Shown here: one piece after another, positions 10,896-21,011 of the stretch
Numbering within the stretch: the stretch's first letter is position 1
Layout: each line of letters opens with the position of its first letter
NCBI RefSeq assembly: GCF_002356415.1
Contig: NZ_AP018338.1
Span: 124,001-188,000, forward strand
DNA: 64,000 bases
Source: Streptococcus oralis subsp. tigurinus
GTDB taxonomy: Bacteria > Bacillota > Bacilli > Lactobacillales > Streptococcaceae
Direction: 5' to 3'
Made by a program: the position numbers and the translations under genes
Notes under the pieces: generated by a model
The model's input: only the letters and a program-made list of their open reading frames with translations
Databases searched by the model: none
Told to the model about the DNA's origin: nothing

Positions 10896-11329
10896 TAGAA
10901 ATCAAACGAATCCAAAGACAGCCTGACCTAGCTCAATCTATCTATGCTGTCATGGCAGCTGTTTACCCAGTCAGCCCTTGGACGCTGGAACAAATCCAAG
11001 CAGACCTGTCCCAAGATCAGACTTGGTATGCTCTGGCTTATGACGGGGCAGAAGTGATTGGCTTTCTAGCCGTTCAGGAGAATCTCTTTGAATCAGAAGT
11101 CCTGCAAATCGCTGTCAAAAGAGCCTATCAGGGTCAGGGGATTGCGTCAGCCTTGTTTGCAACATTGCCGACAGCCAAGGAGATTTTCCTCGAAGTCAGA
11201 AAGTCAAACCAACGAGCGCAAGCATTTTACAAGAAAGAAAAGATGGCGATCATCGCTGAGCGAAAGGCTTACTATCATGGCCCAGTTGAGGACGCCATTA
11301 TCATGAAGAGAGAAATAGATGAAGGATAG
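10892..11329 (+). CDS. rimI: ribosomal-protein-alanine N-acetyltransferase RimI-type GNAT
   Basis: GNAT acetyltransferase of 145 residues. The acetyl-CoA loop is seen in [18 protein letters not shown] (about residues 73-90), and the C-terminal [14 protein letters not shown]-type motif is present as [15 protein letters not shown]. It overlaps tsaB by 4 nt and tsaD by 11 nt, so it is tightly coupled to both. In E. coli RimI acetylates the N-terminus of S18; the substrate in streptococci is not shown by sequence. Confidence 0.9.
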   Translation: MIEIKRIQRQPDLAQSIYAVMAAVYPVSPWTLEQIQADLSQDQTWYALAYDGAEVIGFLAVQENLFESEVLQIAVKRAYQGQGIASALFATLPTAKEIFLEVRKSNQRAQAFYKKEKMAIIAERKAYYHGPVEDAIIMKREIDEG

Positions 11330-12329
11330 ATATATTTTAGCATTTGAGACATCCTGTGATGAGACCAGTGTCGCCGTCTTGAAAAACGACGATGAGCTCT
11401 TGTCCAATGTCATTGCGAGTCAAATTGAGAGCCACAAACGTTTTGGGGGTGTAGTGCCAGAAGTGGCCAGTCGTCACCATGTCGAGGTCATTACAGCCTG
11501 TATCGAGGAGGCTCTAGCAGAAGCAGGAATTACAGAAGAAGATGTGACAGCCGTTGCCGTTACCTACGGACCTGGATTGGTTGGAACTCTGCTAGTTGGC
11601 TTGTCAGCTGCCAAGGCCTTTGCTTGGGCGCATGGTCTGCCACTTATCCCCGTCAACCACATGGCGGGCCACCTCATGGCAGCTCAAAGTGTCGAGCCTT
11701 TGGAGTTTCCCTTGCTAGCTCTCTTGGTCAGCGGTGGGCACACCGAGTTGGTCTATGTTTCTGAGGCTGGGGATTATAAGATTGTTGGGGAAACGCGGGA
11801 CGATGCGGTTGGTGAGGCCTATGATAAGGTAGGCCGTGTCATGGGATTGACCTATCCAGCAGGTCGCGAAATTGACGAGCTGGCTCATCGGGGGCAGGAT
11901 ATTTATGATTTCCCTCGTGCCATGATCAAGGAAGACAATCTGGAGTTTTCCTTCTCAGGTCTCAAGTCTGCCTTTATCAATCTTCACCACAATGCTGAGC
12001 AAAAGGGAGAAAGCTTGTCCAAGGAAGACCTGTCAGCATCTTTCCAAGCAGCAGTCATGGATATTCTCATGGTAAAAACCAAGAAAGCTTTAGATAAATA
12101 CCCTGTTAAAACCCTTGTTGTCGCAGGTGGTGTGGCGGCCAATAAAGGTCTTAGAGAACGCTTGGCAGCCGAAATCACTGATGTCAAGGTCATTATTCCA
12201 CCCCTACGCCTCTGCGGAGACAATGCAGGTATGATTGCCTATGCCAGCGTCAGCGAGTGGAATAAAGAAAACTTTGCAGACTTGGACCTTAATGCCAAAC
12301 CGAGTCTCGCCTTTGATACCATAGAATAA
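11319..12329 (+). CDS. tsaD: tRNA N6-adenosine threonylcarbamoyltransferase TsaD
   Basis: Transfers the threonylcarbamoyl group to A37 of tRNA; Kae1/Qri7 family, 336 residues. The metal ligands are in VNHMAGHL (about 108-115). The ATP-site elements [12 protein letters not shown] (N-terminus), SGGHTELVY (near 137) and [12 protein letters not shown] (near 268) are intact. It is the last gene of the tsaB-rimI-tsaD operon and is followed directly by a terminator. Confidence 0.96.
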   Translation: MKDRYILAFETSCDETSVAVLKNDDELLSNVIASQIESHKRFGGVVPEVASRHHVEVITACIEEALAEAGITEEDVTAVAVTYGPGLVGTLLVGLSAAKAFAWAHGLPLIPVNHMAGHLMAAQSVEPLEFPLLALLVSGGHTELVYVSEAGDYKIVGETRDDAVGEAYDKVGRVMGLTYPAGREIDELAHRGQDIYDFPRAMIKEDNLEFSFSGLKSAFINLHHNAEQKGESLSKEDLSASFQAAVMDILMVKTKKALDKYPVKTLVVAGGVAANKGLRERLAAEITDVKVIIPPLRLCGDNAGMIAYASVSEWNKENFADLDLNAKPSLAFDTIE

Positions 12330-12331
12330 AG

Positions 12332-12354
12332 AGTCAGCTTGAGGCTGGCTTTTT
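12332..12354 (+). terminator. intrinsic terminator after tsaD
   Basis: AGTCAGC pairs with GCTGGCT around a short loop, followed by TTTTT. Confidence 0.7.
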
Positions 12355-12365
12355 AACTCCGGAAA

Positions 12366-12408
12366 ATGTCAGAATATTTTGACATAAATGTAAAAATGAT
12401 GATATAAT
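12366..12408 (+). promoter_or_regulatory. promoter and dyad operator of the Rgg-type regulator
   Basis: TTGACA (12379-12384) and TATAAT (12403-12408) have an 18-nt spacer. A perfect dyad, ATGTCA-N8-TGACAT (12366-12385), overlaps the -35, which suggests autoregulation. The half site AAATGTCA recurs at 13331-13338, upstream of the next gene. Confidence 0.65.
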
Positions 12409-12432
12409 ATGTAAAAATTAGGAGGTGGTCAG

Positions 12433-13296
12433 ATGATTGAGAGAATGGAATTGGGAGAATTTTACAAGGAATTACGTTTGGCGAGAAAACTCAAGCAGTC
12501 AGATGTGGCTTGTGAGGGTCTGACAGCATCCCAGCTATCCAAGTTTGAACTGGGCCAGTCTATGCTGTCTGCAGATAAGCTGATTCTAGCTATCCAAGGG
12601 ATAAATGTGACCTTCGATGAGTTTGGACACAAGCTTAATAACTATCAAGAATCCCCGCATATGCGAATCGGTCGAAAGGTTGTGGATCGTTTTGCCCATC
12701 AAGATATGGCTGGCTTAGAGCAACTATTAGAGGAAGTCGAGCAGGAACAGATGGCACAGACTTATCGTCGTTTGAATGCTATTGTGATCAAAGATGCTAT
12801 CCATTCCTTAGATAAAAGGTATCCGTTAGAAGAGGAGGATAGCGAGTTTTTGACCACCTATCTCTATGCTATCGAGTCTTGGACCTGGTTTGAACTCTAT
12901 CTTTTTTGCAATACCATGCCTTTCTTAAGTAATCAAGATTTGATTTTTTTATCAACCTCTTTACTTGAAAAATCAAAGGAATTTAAAGAGTTGGTACACA
13001 ATCGATTGTATGTGAAGCAAGGACTCTTAAATATCATCTCAGAGCTCATGGAACGCAAACTTTTCTCTTACGTTCCAATCTTTGAAGCCGAGTTGGAGAG
13101 GATGTTGCGACCGTATGATGTTTTTGAAAAAGTATCATGGCAATTTCTAAAAAAATTGAGTGTTTTCCTTCAGACCAAGGGAAGCAATCAAAAAGAGATT
13201 GAACACTTTATCCAATCTTTGCAGGTATTAGAGAATCCCCAATTAATAGCCCTTTTTGAACTACGCTTACAGCAATACAAAGAACTTATCGATTAA
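12433..13296 (+). CDS. Rgg/GadR/MutR family transcriptional regulator
   Basis: Cytoplasmic regulator of 287 residues with an N-terminal XRE-type helix-turn-helix (about residues 8-60; LRLARKLKQSDVACEGLTASQLSKFE) and a long helical C-terminal domain of the Rgg peptide-binding type. The start follows a strong AGGAGGTGG site. Neighbours are a CPBP protease-like gene and an MFS exporter. Rgg proteins often answer to short hydrophobic peptides (SHP), but I find no convincing SHP gene beside it, so it may be orphan or use another signal. The upstream dyad and the matching half site before the next gene suggest it controls both. Confidence 0.88.
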   Translation: MIERMELGEFYKELRLARKLKQSDVACEGLTASQLSKFELGQSMLSADKLILAIQGINVTFDEFGHKLNNYQESPHMRIGRKVVDRFAHQDMAGLEQLLEEVEQEQMAQTYRRLNAIVIKDAIHSLDKRYPLEEEDSEFLTTYLYAIESWTWFELYLFCNTMPFLSNQDLIFLSTSLLEKSKEFKELVHNRLYVKQGLLNIISELMERKLFSYVPIFEAELERMLRPYDVFEKVSWQFLKKLSVFLQTKGSNQKEIEHFIQSLQVLENPQLIALFELRLQQYKELID

Positions 13297-13330
13297 CAAA
13301 CAATCGCAAATAAGAAATTCCTATAAGAAA

Positions 13331-13380
13331 AAATGTCAAATATGCGATTTTCTAAAATAGGGCAGTTTTCGTGTTATACT
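13331..13380 (+). promoter_or_regulatory. probable Rgg-controlled promoter of the CPBP gene
   Basis: TGTTATACT (13372-13380) is an extended -10 without a recognisable -35, as expected for an activator-dependent promoter. AAATGTCA at 13331-13338 repeats the half site of the dyad before the regulator gene. Confidence 0.5.
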
Positions 13381-13411
13381 TTCTTTATTTCATAGTATAG
13401 GAGAAAATAGG

Positions 13412-14077
13412 ATGAAAAAGATAATCTCACAATATTACTTTATTATAGCTGTTTTGCTTGTCATTGCTGACCAGTTCTTCATTCGTTTGCTTTTACATAG
13501 CGATCTTGCTGCTGGTCTATCTGACTTTGCCTATTATTTGTCGGATATGCTGTTGAATTTTCTTGTGGTTCTGCTTACTATTATTGTTATGGTTTGGTCA
13601 GGGAAATGGCAGAAAATCAATAGTAGAAAATTTAAAGGATCTTATCTTTTCTATTCTTTTTTAGCTCTGCTTGCTTTTGTTATTTGGAATTTCGTTACCT
13701 TTTTTCTTTTCCCGCCTACTCGAAATGAAATTTCTTATCAACATGCTGCTCCTACTTTTACAGGAGCTACGGCATTTTTAATGTATTTTTTCTATCCTGT
13801 GATTGCAGGTCCTATTTTTGAAGAGATGATTTATCGTGGATTGGTGATGACAGCTCTGGAAAAAGGAAAGAAATGGGGACTGGATGTGCTCGGTTCGGCT
13901 GCTTTGTTTGGAATCTTGCACATTAGTAACCACGGTTGGGTCTTGACAGACTTTTTCGTATATATGGGTGGCGGTCTCATATTTGCAGTCTTATTTAGAG
14001 TGACAAAGTCCATTTATTGGCCTATTGGACTGCACATAGTCTACAATGGCATTGGTCAAATTTTACCGTTGCTGTAA
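13412..14077 (+). CDS. CPBP family intramembrane glutamic endopeptidase
   Basis: Membrane protein of 221 residues of the CAAX protease and bacteriocin-processing (Abi/CPBP) family. Motif 1, EEMIYRG, is at about residues 138-144; motif 2 His is in FGILHISNHGW (near 170); motif 3 is in HIVYNGIGQ near the C-terminus. Hydrophobic segments span most of the chain. In streptococci such proteins sit in bacteriocin loci, where they act in immunity or peptide maturation. Here the partners are an Rgg regulator and an exporter, but no bacteriocin ORF was recognised. The start follows ATAGGAGAAAATAGG. Confidence 0.88.
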   Translation: MKKIISQYYFIIAVLLVIADQFFIRLLLHSDLAAGLSDFAYYLSDMLLNFLVVLLTIIVMVWSGKWQKINSRKFKGSYLFYSFLALLAFVIWNFVTFFLFPPTRNEISYQHAAPTFTGATAFLMYFFYPVIAGPIFEEMIYRGLVMTALEKGKKWGLDVLGSAALFGILHISNHGWVLTDFFVYMGGGLIFAVLFRVTKSIYWPIGLHIVYNGIGQILPLL

Positions 14078-14147
14078 TTTTGGGTGCTCAGCAATATCGG
14101 TCTATCCTTGGGGAAAAGTTCCCATTTGAACTCAAAAAGGAGTTGCG

Positions 14148-15374
14148 ATGAAAGTATTTATTCAAAATAGAGATTTTAGGCAACTAACCATCAACCAGTG
14201 GATTTCAATGGTTGGGGATACAATTTTTTATCTTGCTTTTTTGAATTATGTGGCAGATGCTTCGTTTGCCCCCTTGGCAATTTTACTCATTACGATTTCA
14301 GAGACTGTTCCTCAAGTTCTGCAAATTTTTATGGGAGTTTTGGCTGACTTTCAACACCATCGTGTTCTAAAGTATACGGTTATTAGTTTTGTCAAATTTG
14401 TACTTTATTCTATAGTGGCGCTTTCGCTTTCAGGGCAGCCCTTTTCCTTATGGCTTGTATTCTTTATTTGTTTAATGAACCTTTTGTCGGATACATTGAG
14501 TTACTTTTCAGGAGCCATGCTTACTCCTATTTTTATAAGAATCATTGGGAAAGAACATCTGACAGAAGCTATTGGCTTTAAACAATCAACAGTTAGTTTA
14601 GTTCGGACAATCAGTAATATTCTAGGAGGGGTTTTACTAGGAATTCTTTCCATTCAGTTCATTTCCTTGCTAAACGCTCTGACGTTTCTGATAGCATTTG
14701 TAGGTATTCTTCTCATAAAAAATGATCTTTTGAAAGTTGAAAAAACAATTAGCTATCAAGAAGGTCTTTCTATAAAATCGTTTTGCCAGCATTTGTTCCA
14801 ATCATCAAAATTGATCTGGAATATGGATAGAGTGATCTTCATTTTATTTATCGTCTCTATCAGCCAAGCGGTGATTAATGTTACTGTTCCTATTTCAACT
14901 CTTTTTTTAAGAAACCAACCGTTTTTGGATTTACAAACTGGTCAATCACTCGCTTTGTTATCAACACTAGAATTGTTAGCACTTATTGTCGGAAGCCTTG
15001 TAAGTGGCTATCTGAAAAATACGATTTCTATAAAAACAGCTCTATACGCTTCGGTCGTCATCCAGTTACTCCTTCTAGTAGGATTTGCCACAGTTCATTT
15101 TGGTTTGATTCTGCTTTTCAGCTCCTTGGATGCCTTCATCGCAGGGTTACTCTCTCCTAGATTGCAAGAACTCGTCTTTAAACAAATACCTGAGGAGTCA
15201 ATGGGAGCGGTTCAATCCTCTATTGGTGCTATTACGGTTGTCTTACCAAGTCTATTCACAATCGTTTTCGTAACGATTGCTACAAGTTTTGGGGTCCTAG
15301 CGGTCAGCTTTATTCTATTGCTATTACTCCTAACCGCATTTGTCATGCTCTTGAATATTCGTGAGAGCATTTAG
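14148..15374 (+). CDS. MFS transporter
   Basis: A 408-residue integral membrane protein with about twelve hydrophobic segments; the N-terminus (NRDFRQLTINQWISMVGD) is typical of the MFS_3 / macrolide-efflux-like group. The substrate is unknown. The start follows AAAAAGGAGTTGCG. It is 70 nt after the CPBP gene with no terminator between, so it probably shares the Rgg-controlled transcript, ending at the hairpin near 15401. Export of a peptide or drug is a guess from context. Confidence 0.85.
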   Translation: MKVFIQNRDFRQLTINQWISMVGDTIFYLAFLNYVADASFAPLAILLITISETVPQVLQIFMGVLADFQHHRVLKYTVISFVKFVLYSIVALSLSGQPFSLWLVFFICLMNLLSDTLSYFSGAMLTPIFIRIIGKEHLTEAIGFKQSTVSLVRTISNILGGVLLGILSIQFISLLNALTFLIAFVGILLIKNDLLKVEKTISYQEGLSIKSFCQHLFQSSKLIWNMDRVIFILFIVSISQAVINVTVPISTLFLRNQPFLDLQTGQSLALLSTLELLALIVGSLVSGYLKNTISIKTALYASVVIQLLLLVGFATVHFGLILLFSSLDAFIAGLLSPRLQELVFKQIPEESMGAVQSSIGAITVVLPSLFTIVFVTIATSFGVLAVSFILLLLLLTAFVMLLNIRESI

Positions 15375-15400
15375 AGGAGAATTTGTATAATAGGTGTTTG

Positions 15401-15422
15401 AGACTGGATCGCCAGTCTTTTT
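15401..15422 (+). terminator. intrinsic terminator after the MFS gene
   Basis: AGACTGG-ATCG-CCAGTCT followed by TTTTT. Confidence 0.75.
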
Positions 15423-15520
15423 ATGACGGCCAAAATCAGCAGACTTTTTTCTCTTCTTTGAATATGTTATAATAGTCCGTGCTGTGGCTGTGATGATGAA
15501 CAGCCTCAACTGGAGAAAAT

Positions 15521-16228
15521 ATGAGGAGAAGGATGAAAGAAAAAGGATTTTGGGAAGGTGTACATGCGGCCATGCCGACTGCCCTCGGCTATGTTAGTAT
15601 CGGTCTGGCTTGTGGGATTATCGGTGCGCCCTATGTGACACCTGTTGAGATGGGCTTGATGAGCCTCTTTGTTTATGCCGGGAGCGCCCAGTTTGCCATG
15701 TTGGCACTGATTGCGGTACAAGCGCCTGTGGCAGCTATTGCTATGACGGTCTTTTTGATCAACTTGCGACTCTTTTTGCTGAGCTTGCATGCATCGACCT
15801 ATTTCCGTCATACTAGTCTCTGGCAAAATATCGGCATGTCTAGTCTCCTGACAGATGAGACCTATGGCGTTTTGATGGGAGAATTAGCCCATACAGATAA
15901 AGTCCATCCTATGTGGATGCACGGGAACAATCTCAATAGTTATGTAGCCTGGTTTATTGGGACAGTGGCGGGGACGGCTTTAGGTGGCCTTCTTCCAAAT
16001 CCTGAAGTCTTTGGCTTGGACTTTGCCCTTGTTGGGATGTTTATCGGGATTTTTACTTCACAATTTCAGATTATGCAAAGACGGGTTCCTGTACGGAATC
16101 TGCTACTAATCCTAGCCGTTGTTGCGGTGTCCTTCTTTTTGCTCTTGACAGTAGTGTCTCAGTCGCTAGCTGTTTTGTTTGCGACCTTGCTAGGTTGTAC
16201 CATGGGGGTGGTCTTAGATGGTCAGTAA
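15521..16228 (+). CDS. azlC: AzlC family branched-chain amino-acid exporter, large subunit
   Basis: Multi-pass membrane protein, 235 residues from this ATG (GGAG 5 nt upstream) or 231 from the ATG at 15533 (AGGAG 4 nt upstream); both starts are plausible. The family-typical PTALGYVSIGLACGIIG and YAGSAQFAMLAL stretches lie in the first 70 residues. With the small partner AzlD, which overlaps its end by 11 nt, it forms an amino-acid efflux system; in B. subtilis this exports azaleucine and branched-chain amino acids. The real substrate here is unknown. Confidence 0.92.
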   Translation: MRRRMKEKGFWEGVHAAMPTALGYVSIGLACGIIGAPYVTPVEMGLMSLFVYAGSAQFAMLALIAVQAPVAAIAMTVFLINLRLFLLSLHASTYFRHTSLWQNIGMSSLLTDETYGVLMGELAHTDKVHPMWMHGNNLNSYVAWFIGTVAGTALGGLLPNPEVFGLDFALVGMFIGIFTSQFQIMQRRVPVRNLLLILAVVAVSFFLLLTVVSQSLAVLFATLLGCTMGVVLDGQ

Positions 16229-16541
16229 ATATCTTTTGTTAGCCGTTATCTTTTCAGGCCTAGTGACTTGGATTCCCCGTATGATTCCCTTCATCTTGGT
16301 TAAGTACAAGGGCTTGCCAGCTATCGTCGAGCGGTTTTTGAAGTTTTTGCCTGTTTCCATTATCTTTGCCTTGATCCTTTCAAGCGTAGTGACTGGCAAA
16401 GTTGGCAGTCTCCCTCAAATCAAATGGCTGGACTTTTTAGCAGTCTTTCCAACGGCTTGGGTAGCCTTTCGCTACCGCAATCTAGTAGGTACGGTTCTTT
16501 TTGGGGTAGTCTTGATTGCAGTCTTGCGTCTGGTCTTTTAA
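16218..16541 (+). CDS. azlD: AzlD family branched-chain amino-acid exporter, small subunit
   Basis: A 107-residue membrane protein with three to four hydrophobic segments. It overlaps the end of azlC by 11 nt, the usual coupled arrangement. The family core VTWIPRMIPFILV occurs near residue 15. It works with AzlC in amino-acid efflux. Confidence 0.9.
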   Translation: MVSKYLLLAVIFSGLVTWIPRMIPFILVKYKGLPAIVERFLKFLPVSIIFALILSSVVTGKVGSLPQIKWLDFLAVFPTAWVAFRYRNLVGTVLFGVVLIAVLRLVF

Positions 16542-16611
16542 ATCAGCCATAAAAAAAACCTATCACCGAGATAGATATCATATAATGGCAAAAAAAAATA
16601 TTTTCTGTTAA

Positions 16612-17475
<864 letters not shown>

Positions 17476-17482
17476 TGGTATG

Positions 17483-17526
17483 AAATCATCCAGTCTGAGA
17501 AAGGCGGATGATTTCTCAATTTTTAG
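17483..17526 (+). terminator. terminator after the binding-protein gene
   Basis: AAATCATCC (17483-17491) pairs with GGATGATTT (17506-17514), followed by a T-rich tail. Confidence 0.65.
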
Positions 17527-17529
17527 GTA

Positions 17530-17546
17530 TATAGTTTCAAACTATA
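17530..17546 (+). promoter_or_regulatory. MET-box operator of the methionine uptake genes
   Basis: A perfect palindrome, TATAGTTT-C-AAACTATA, matches the MET-box bound by the LysR-type regulators MtaR/MetR that control streptococcal methionine genes. It lies about 83 nt before the metQ start; TTGCTA (17571) and TACTAT are possible promoter elements downstream of it. Confidence 0.85.
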
Positions 17547-17629
17547 TGTCTGCCTATCTAATAACAATTTGCTAAATCAAATAAAGTATGAGATACTATT
17601 ACGGTATTATTTTTAAAGGAGATAGAATC

Positions 17630-18484
17630 ATGAAAATTAAAAAATGGCTCGGTGTAGCGGCTCTTGCTACAGTCGCAGGTTTGGCTCTTGCAGCTTGCGG
17701 AAATTCAGAAAAGAAAGCAGACAACGAAACAGTTGTCAAAATTGCAACAGTTAACCGTAGCGGTTCTGAAGAAGCGCGTTGGGATAAAATCCAAGAATTG
17801 GTTGAAAAAGATGGAATTAAATTGGAATTCACAGAGTTCACAGACTATTCACAACCAAACAAGGCAACTGCTGATGGCGAAGTAGACTTGAATGCTTTCC
17901 AACACTACAACTTCTTGAACAACTGGAACAAAGAAAACGGGAAAGACCTTGTAGCGATTGCAGATACATATATCTCACCAATCCGCCTTTACTCAGGTAA
18001 AAATGGGGAAGAAAACAAGTATACCAAAGTGGAAGAAATCCCAGATAACGGTGAAATCGCCGTACCAAACGATGCAACAAACGAAAGCCGTGCGCTTTAC
18101 TTGCTTCAATCAGCTGGTTTGATCAAATTGGATGTTTCTGGAACTGCACTTGCAACAGTTGCGAACATTACAGAAAATCCAAAGAACTTGAAGATTACTG
18201 AATTGGATGCTAGCCAAACAGCACGTTCATTGTCATCAGTTGATGCTGCTGTTGTAAACAATACCTTCGTTACAGAAGCAAAATTGGACTACAAGAAAGC
18301 GCTCTTCAAAGAACAAGCTGATGAAAACTCAAAACAATGGTACAACATCATCGTTGCGAAAAAAGATTGGGAATCATCACCTAAGGCTGATGCCATCAAG
18401 AAAGTGATCGCAGCTTACCACACTGATGAAGTGAAAAAAGTTATCGAAGAAACATCAGACGGTTTGGACCAACCAGTTTGGTAA
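17630..18484 (+). CDS. metQ: methionine-binding lipoprotein MetQ
   Basis: Substrate-binding lipoprotein of the NlpA/MetQ family for the methionine importer. I take the ATG at 17630 after AAAGGAG, not the in-frame ATG at 17588; this gives 284 residues. The lipobox LAAC (Cys about 23) follows a typical signal peptide. The family pattern is clear: NAFQHYNFLNNWNKENG (about 85) and VPNDATNESRALYLLQSAGL (about 145). The MET-box lies upstream, and metN and metI follow after an M20 peptidase gene. Confidence 0.94.
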   Translation: MKIKKWLGVAALATVAGLALAACGNSEKKADNETVVKIATVNRSGSEEARWDKIQELVEKDGIKLEFTEFTDYSQPNKATADGEVDLNAFQHYNFLNNWNKENGKDLVAIADTYISPIRLYSGKNGEENKYTKVEEIPDNGEIAVPNDATNESRALYLLQSAGLIKLDVSGTALATVANITENPKNLKITELDASQTARSLSSVDAAVVNNTFVTEAKLDYKKALFKEQADENSKQWYNIIVAKKDWESSPKADAIKKVIAAYHTDEVKKVIEETSDGLDQPVW

Positions 18485-18493
18485 TAAGACACA

Positions 18494-18527
18494 GGGAGGT
18501 GGGAGAGAGTTTCCACCTCTTGCTTTT
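18494..18527 (+). terminator. terminator (leaky?) after metQ
   Basis: GAGGTGG pairs with CCACCTC, followed by TTGCTTTTG. It would set metQ at higher level than the peptidase and metNI genes downstream. Confidence 0.6.
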
Positions 18528-18582
18528 GTATAGAGCATGGATTGTAAAGAAGACTATAGGTTCATAGAAAGGTAGAGAGAAT

Positions 18583-19956
18583 ATGGTTTTTCCTAGCGAA
18601 CAAGAACAGATTGAAAAATTTGAAAGGGATCATATAGCCCAGCATTATTTTGAGGTTTTGCGTACCTTGATTTCCAAGAAATCAGTCTTTGCCCAGCAGG
18701 TTGGACTCAAGGAAGTCGCAAACTATCTGGGTGAGATTTTCAAGCGTGTGGGGGCTGAAGTGGAGATTGATGAGAGCTACACGGCTCCCTTTATCATGGC
18801 GCATTTCAAGAGTTCGCGTCCGGATGCCAAGACCTTGATCTTCTATAACCACTATGACACTGTGCCGGCGGATGGTGACCAGGTGTGGACAGAGGATCCT
18901 TTTACCCTTTCTGTGCGAAATGGCTTTATGTATGGGCGTGGGGTTGACGACGACAAGGGCCATATCACGGCTCGTTTGAGTGCTCTGAGAAAGTATATGC
19001 AGCACCATGATGACCTGCCTGTCAATATCAGCTTTATCATGGAGGGAGCGGAGGAATCCGCTTCTATGGATCTAGATAAGTATTTAGAGAAACATGCAGA
19101 CAAACTTCGTGGGGCGGACTTGCTAGTCTGGGAACAAGGGACCAAGAACGCCTTGGAGCAGCTAGAAATCTCTGGTGGGAACAAGGGGATTGTGACCTTT
19201 GATGCCAAGGTAAAAAGCGCTGATGTCGATATCCACTCTAGTTATGGTGGAGTTGTGGAATCAGCTCCTTGGTATCTCCTTCAAGCCTTACAGTCTCTTC
19301 GTGCTGCAGATGGTCGTATCTTGGTCGAAGGCTTGTATGAGGATGTCCAAGAGCCGAATGAACGAGAATTGGCCTTGGTGGATACTTACGCCCAACGAAA
19401 TCCAGGGGAAATTAGTCACATTTATGGTTTGGAATTGCCTCTCTTACAAGAGGATCGTGTAGCCTTCCTAAAACGTTTCTTTTTTGAGCCAGCCCTTAAT
19501 ATCGAAGGGATTCAGTCAGGTTATCAAGGGCAAGGGGTTAAAACGATTTTGCCAGCAGAAGCTAATGCCAAGTTAGAAGTTCGTTTGGTTCCTGGCCTAG
19601 AACCTCACAATGTCCTGGAAAAAATTCGGAAACAGCTAGACAAAAATGGCTTTGATAAGGTAGAATTATACTATACCTTGGGAGAGATGAGCTATCGAAG
19701 CGATATGAGCGCACCAGCCATTCTCAATGTGATCGAATTGGCCAAAAAATTCTATCCACAGGGCGTTTCAGTCTTGCCGACTACAGCAGGGACAGGACCT
19801 ATGCATACGGTCTTTGATGCCCTAGAGGTACCCATGGTGGCCTTCGGTCTAGGAAATGCCAATAGCCGAGACCATGGTGGAGATGAAAACGTGCGAATCG
19901 CCGATTACTACACCCATATTGAATTAGTAGAGGAGCTGATTAGAAGCTATGAGTAG
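18583..19956 (+). CDS. M20 family metallopeptidase (dipeptidase-like)
   Basis: Zinc peptidase of 457 residues. Metal-site motifs are visible: [10 protein letters not shown] (about 86-95), [10 protein letters not shown] (about 118-127) and the catalytic Glu-Glu in IMEGAEES (about 150). The C-terminal [12 protein letters not shown] and [10 protein letters not shown] stretches complete the site. It lies between metQ and metN, and its stop overlaps the metN start by 8 nt, so it is part of the methionine operon. A likely job is releasing methionine or another amino acid from imported or external dipeptides; the substrate is inferred only from this setting. Confidence 0.9.
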   Translation: MVFPSEQEQIEKFERDHIAQHYFEVLRTLISKKSVFAQQVGLKEVANYLGEIFKRVGAEVEIDESYTAPFIMAHFKSSRPDAKTLIFYNHYDTVPADGDQVWTEDPFTLSVRNGFMYGRGVDDDKGHITARLSALRKYMQHHDDLPVNISFIMEGAEESASMDLDKYLEKHADKLRGADLLVWEQGTKNALEQLEISGGNKGIVTFDAKVKSADVDIHSSYGGVVESAPWYLLQALQSLRAADGRILVEGLYEDVQEPNERELALVDTYAQRNPGEISHIYGLELPLLQEDRVAFLKRFFFEPALNIEGIQSGYQGQGVKTILPAEANAKLEVRLVPGLEPHNVLEKIRKQLDKNGFDKVELYYTLGEMSYRSDMSAPAILNVIELAKKFYPQGVSVLPTTAGTGPMHTVFDALEVPMVAFGLGNANSRDHGGDENVRIADYYTHIELVEELIRSYE

Positions 19957-21010
19957 AGATATTATCAAGTTAGATCAGATCGATGTGACTTTTCACCAAA
20001 AGAAAAGAACCATCACAGCGGTCAAAGATGTGACTATTCACATCCAAGAAGGGGATATCTACGGAATCGTTGGATATTCTGGAGCAGGGAAATCAACCCT
20101 TGTACGGGTGATTAACCTCTTGCAAAAGCCATCTGCAGGAAAAATTACCATTGATAACGACGTCATTTTTGATGGCAAGGTGACCTTGACGGCAGAGCAG
20201 CTGCGTCGTAAACGTCAGGATATCGGGATGATTTTCCAGCATTTTAACCTGATGAGTCAAAAGACGGCAGAGGAAAATGTAGCCTTTGCCCTTAAACACT
20301 CTGGACTCAGCAAGGAAGAAAAGAAGGCCAAAGTAGCTAAGTTGTTAGACTTGGTTGGCTTGGCGGATCGTGCTGAAAACTACCCTTCACAACTATCAGG
20401 AGGGCAAAAACAGCGTGTGGCCATTGCGCGTGCCTTGGCCAATGATCCAAAAATCTTGATTTCAGATGAGTCAACGTCTGCTCTTGACCCTAAGACAACC
20501 AAGCAGATTTTGACCTTATTGCAAGATTTGAACCAAAAATTAGGTTTGACTGTTGTTTTGATTACACACGAAATGCAGATTGTCAAAGACATTGCTAATC
20601 GTGTGGCAGTCATGCAGGATGGCCGTTTGATTGAAGAGGGTAGTGTCCTTGAAATCTTCTCAGACCCTAAACAATCTTTGACCCAAGACTTCATCTCTAC
20701 TGCAACAGGTATTGACGAAGCCATGGTCAAGATTGAGAAGCAAGAAATCGTAGAGCATTTATCTGAGAACAGTATCTTAGTGCAGCTCAAGTATGCAGGG
20801 GCTTCGACAGACGAGCCACTTTTGAATGAATTGTACAAACATTACCAAGTAACGGCTAATATCCTTTATGGAAATATCGAAATTCTCGATAGCACTCCTG
20901 TTGGAGAATTGGTTGTGGTCTTGTCAGGTGAAAAAGCAGCGCTAGCAGGTGCTCAAGAAGCTATCCGTCAAGCGGGTGTCCAGTTAAAAGTATTGAAGGG
21001 AGGACAGTAG
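19949..21010 (+). CDS. metN: methionine ABC transporter ATP-binding protein MetN
   Basis: ATPase of the methionine importer, 353 residues. Walker [10 protein letters not shown] is at about residues 38-46, the signature LSGGQKQR near 148 and Walker B ILISDEST near 168. The C-terminal region from about residue 265 has the NIL domain of MetN proteins, which binds methionine and inhibits transport in E. coli. It overlaps the peptidase gene by 8 nt and metI follows after 1 nt. Confidence 0.95.
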   Translation: MSRDIIKLDQIDVTFHQKKRTITAVKDVTIHIQEGDIYGIVGYSGAGKSTLVRVINLLQKPSAGKITIDNDVIFDGKVTLTAEQLRRKRQDIGMIFQHFNLMSQKTAEENVAFALKHSGLSKEEKKAKVAKLLDLVGLADRAENYPSQLSGGQKQRVAIARALANDPKILISDESTSALDPKTTKQILTLLQDLNQKLGLTVVLITHEMQIVKDIANRVAVMQDGRLIEEGSVLEIFSDPKQSLTQDFISTATGIDEAMVKIEKQEIVEHLSENSILVQLKYAGASTDEPLLNELYKHYQVTANILYGNIEILDSTPVGELVVVLSGEKAALAGAQEAIRQAGVQLKVLKGGQ

Positions 21011-21011
21011 A

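Noticed and set aside
13333-13395. A 20-residue ORF that could be a short hydrophobic peptide for the Rgg regulator
   Set aside because: It overlaps the extended -10 of the CPBP gene, has no ribosome site and lacks the usual hydrophobic C-terminal SHP pattern.
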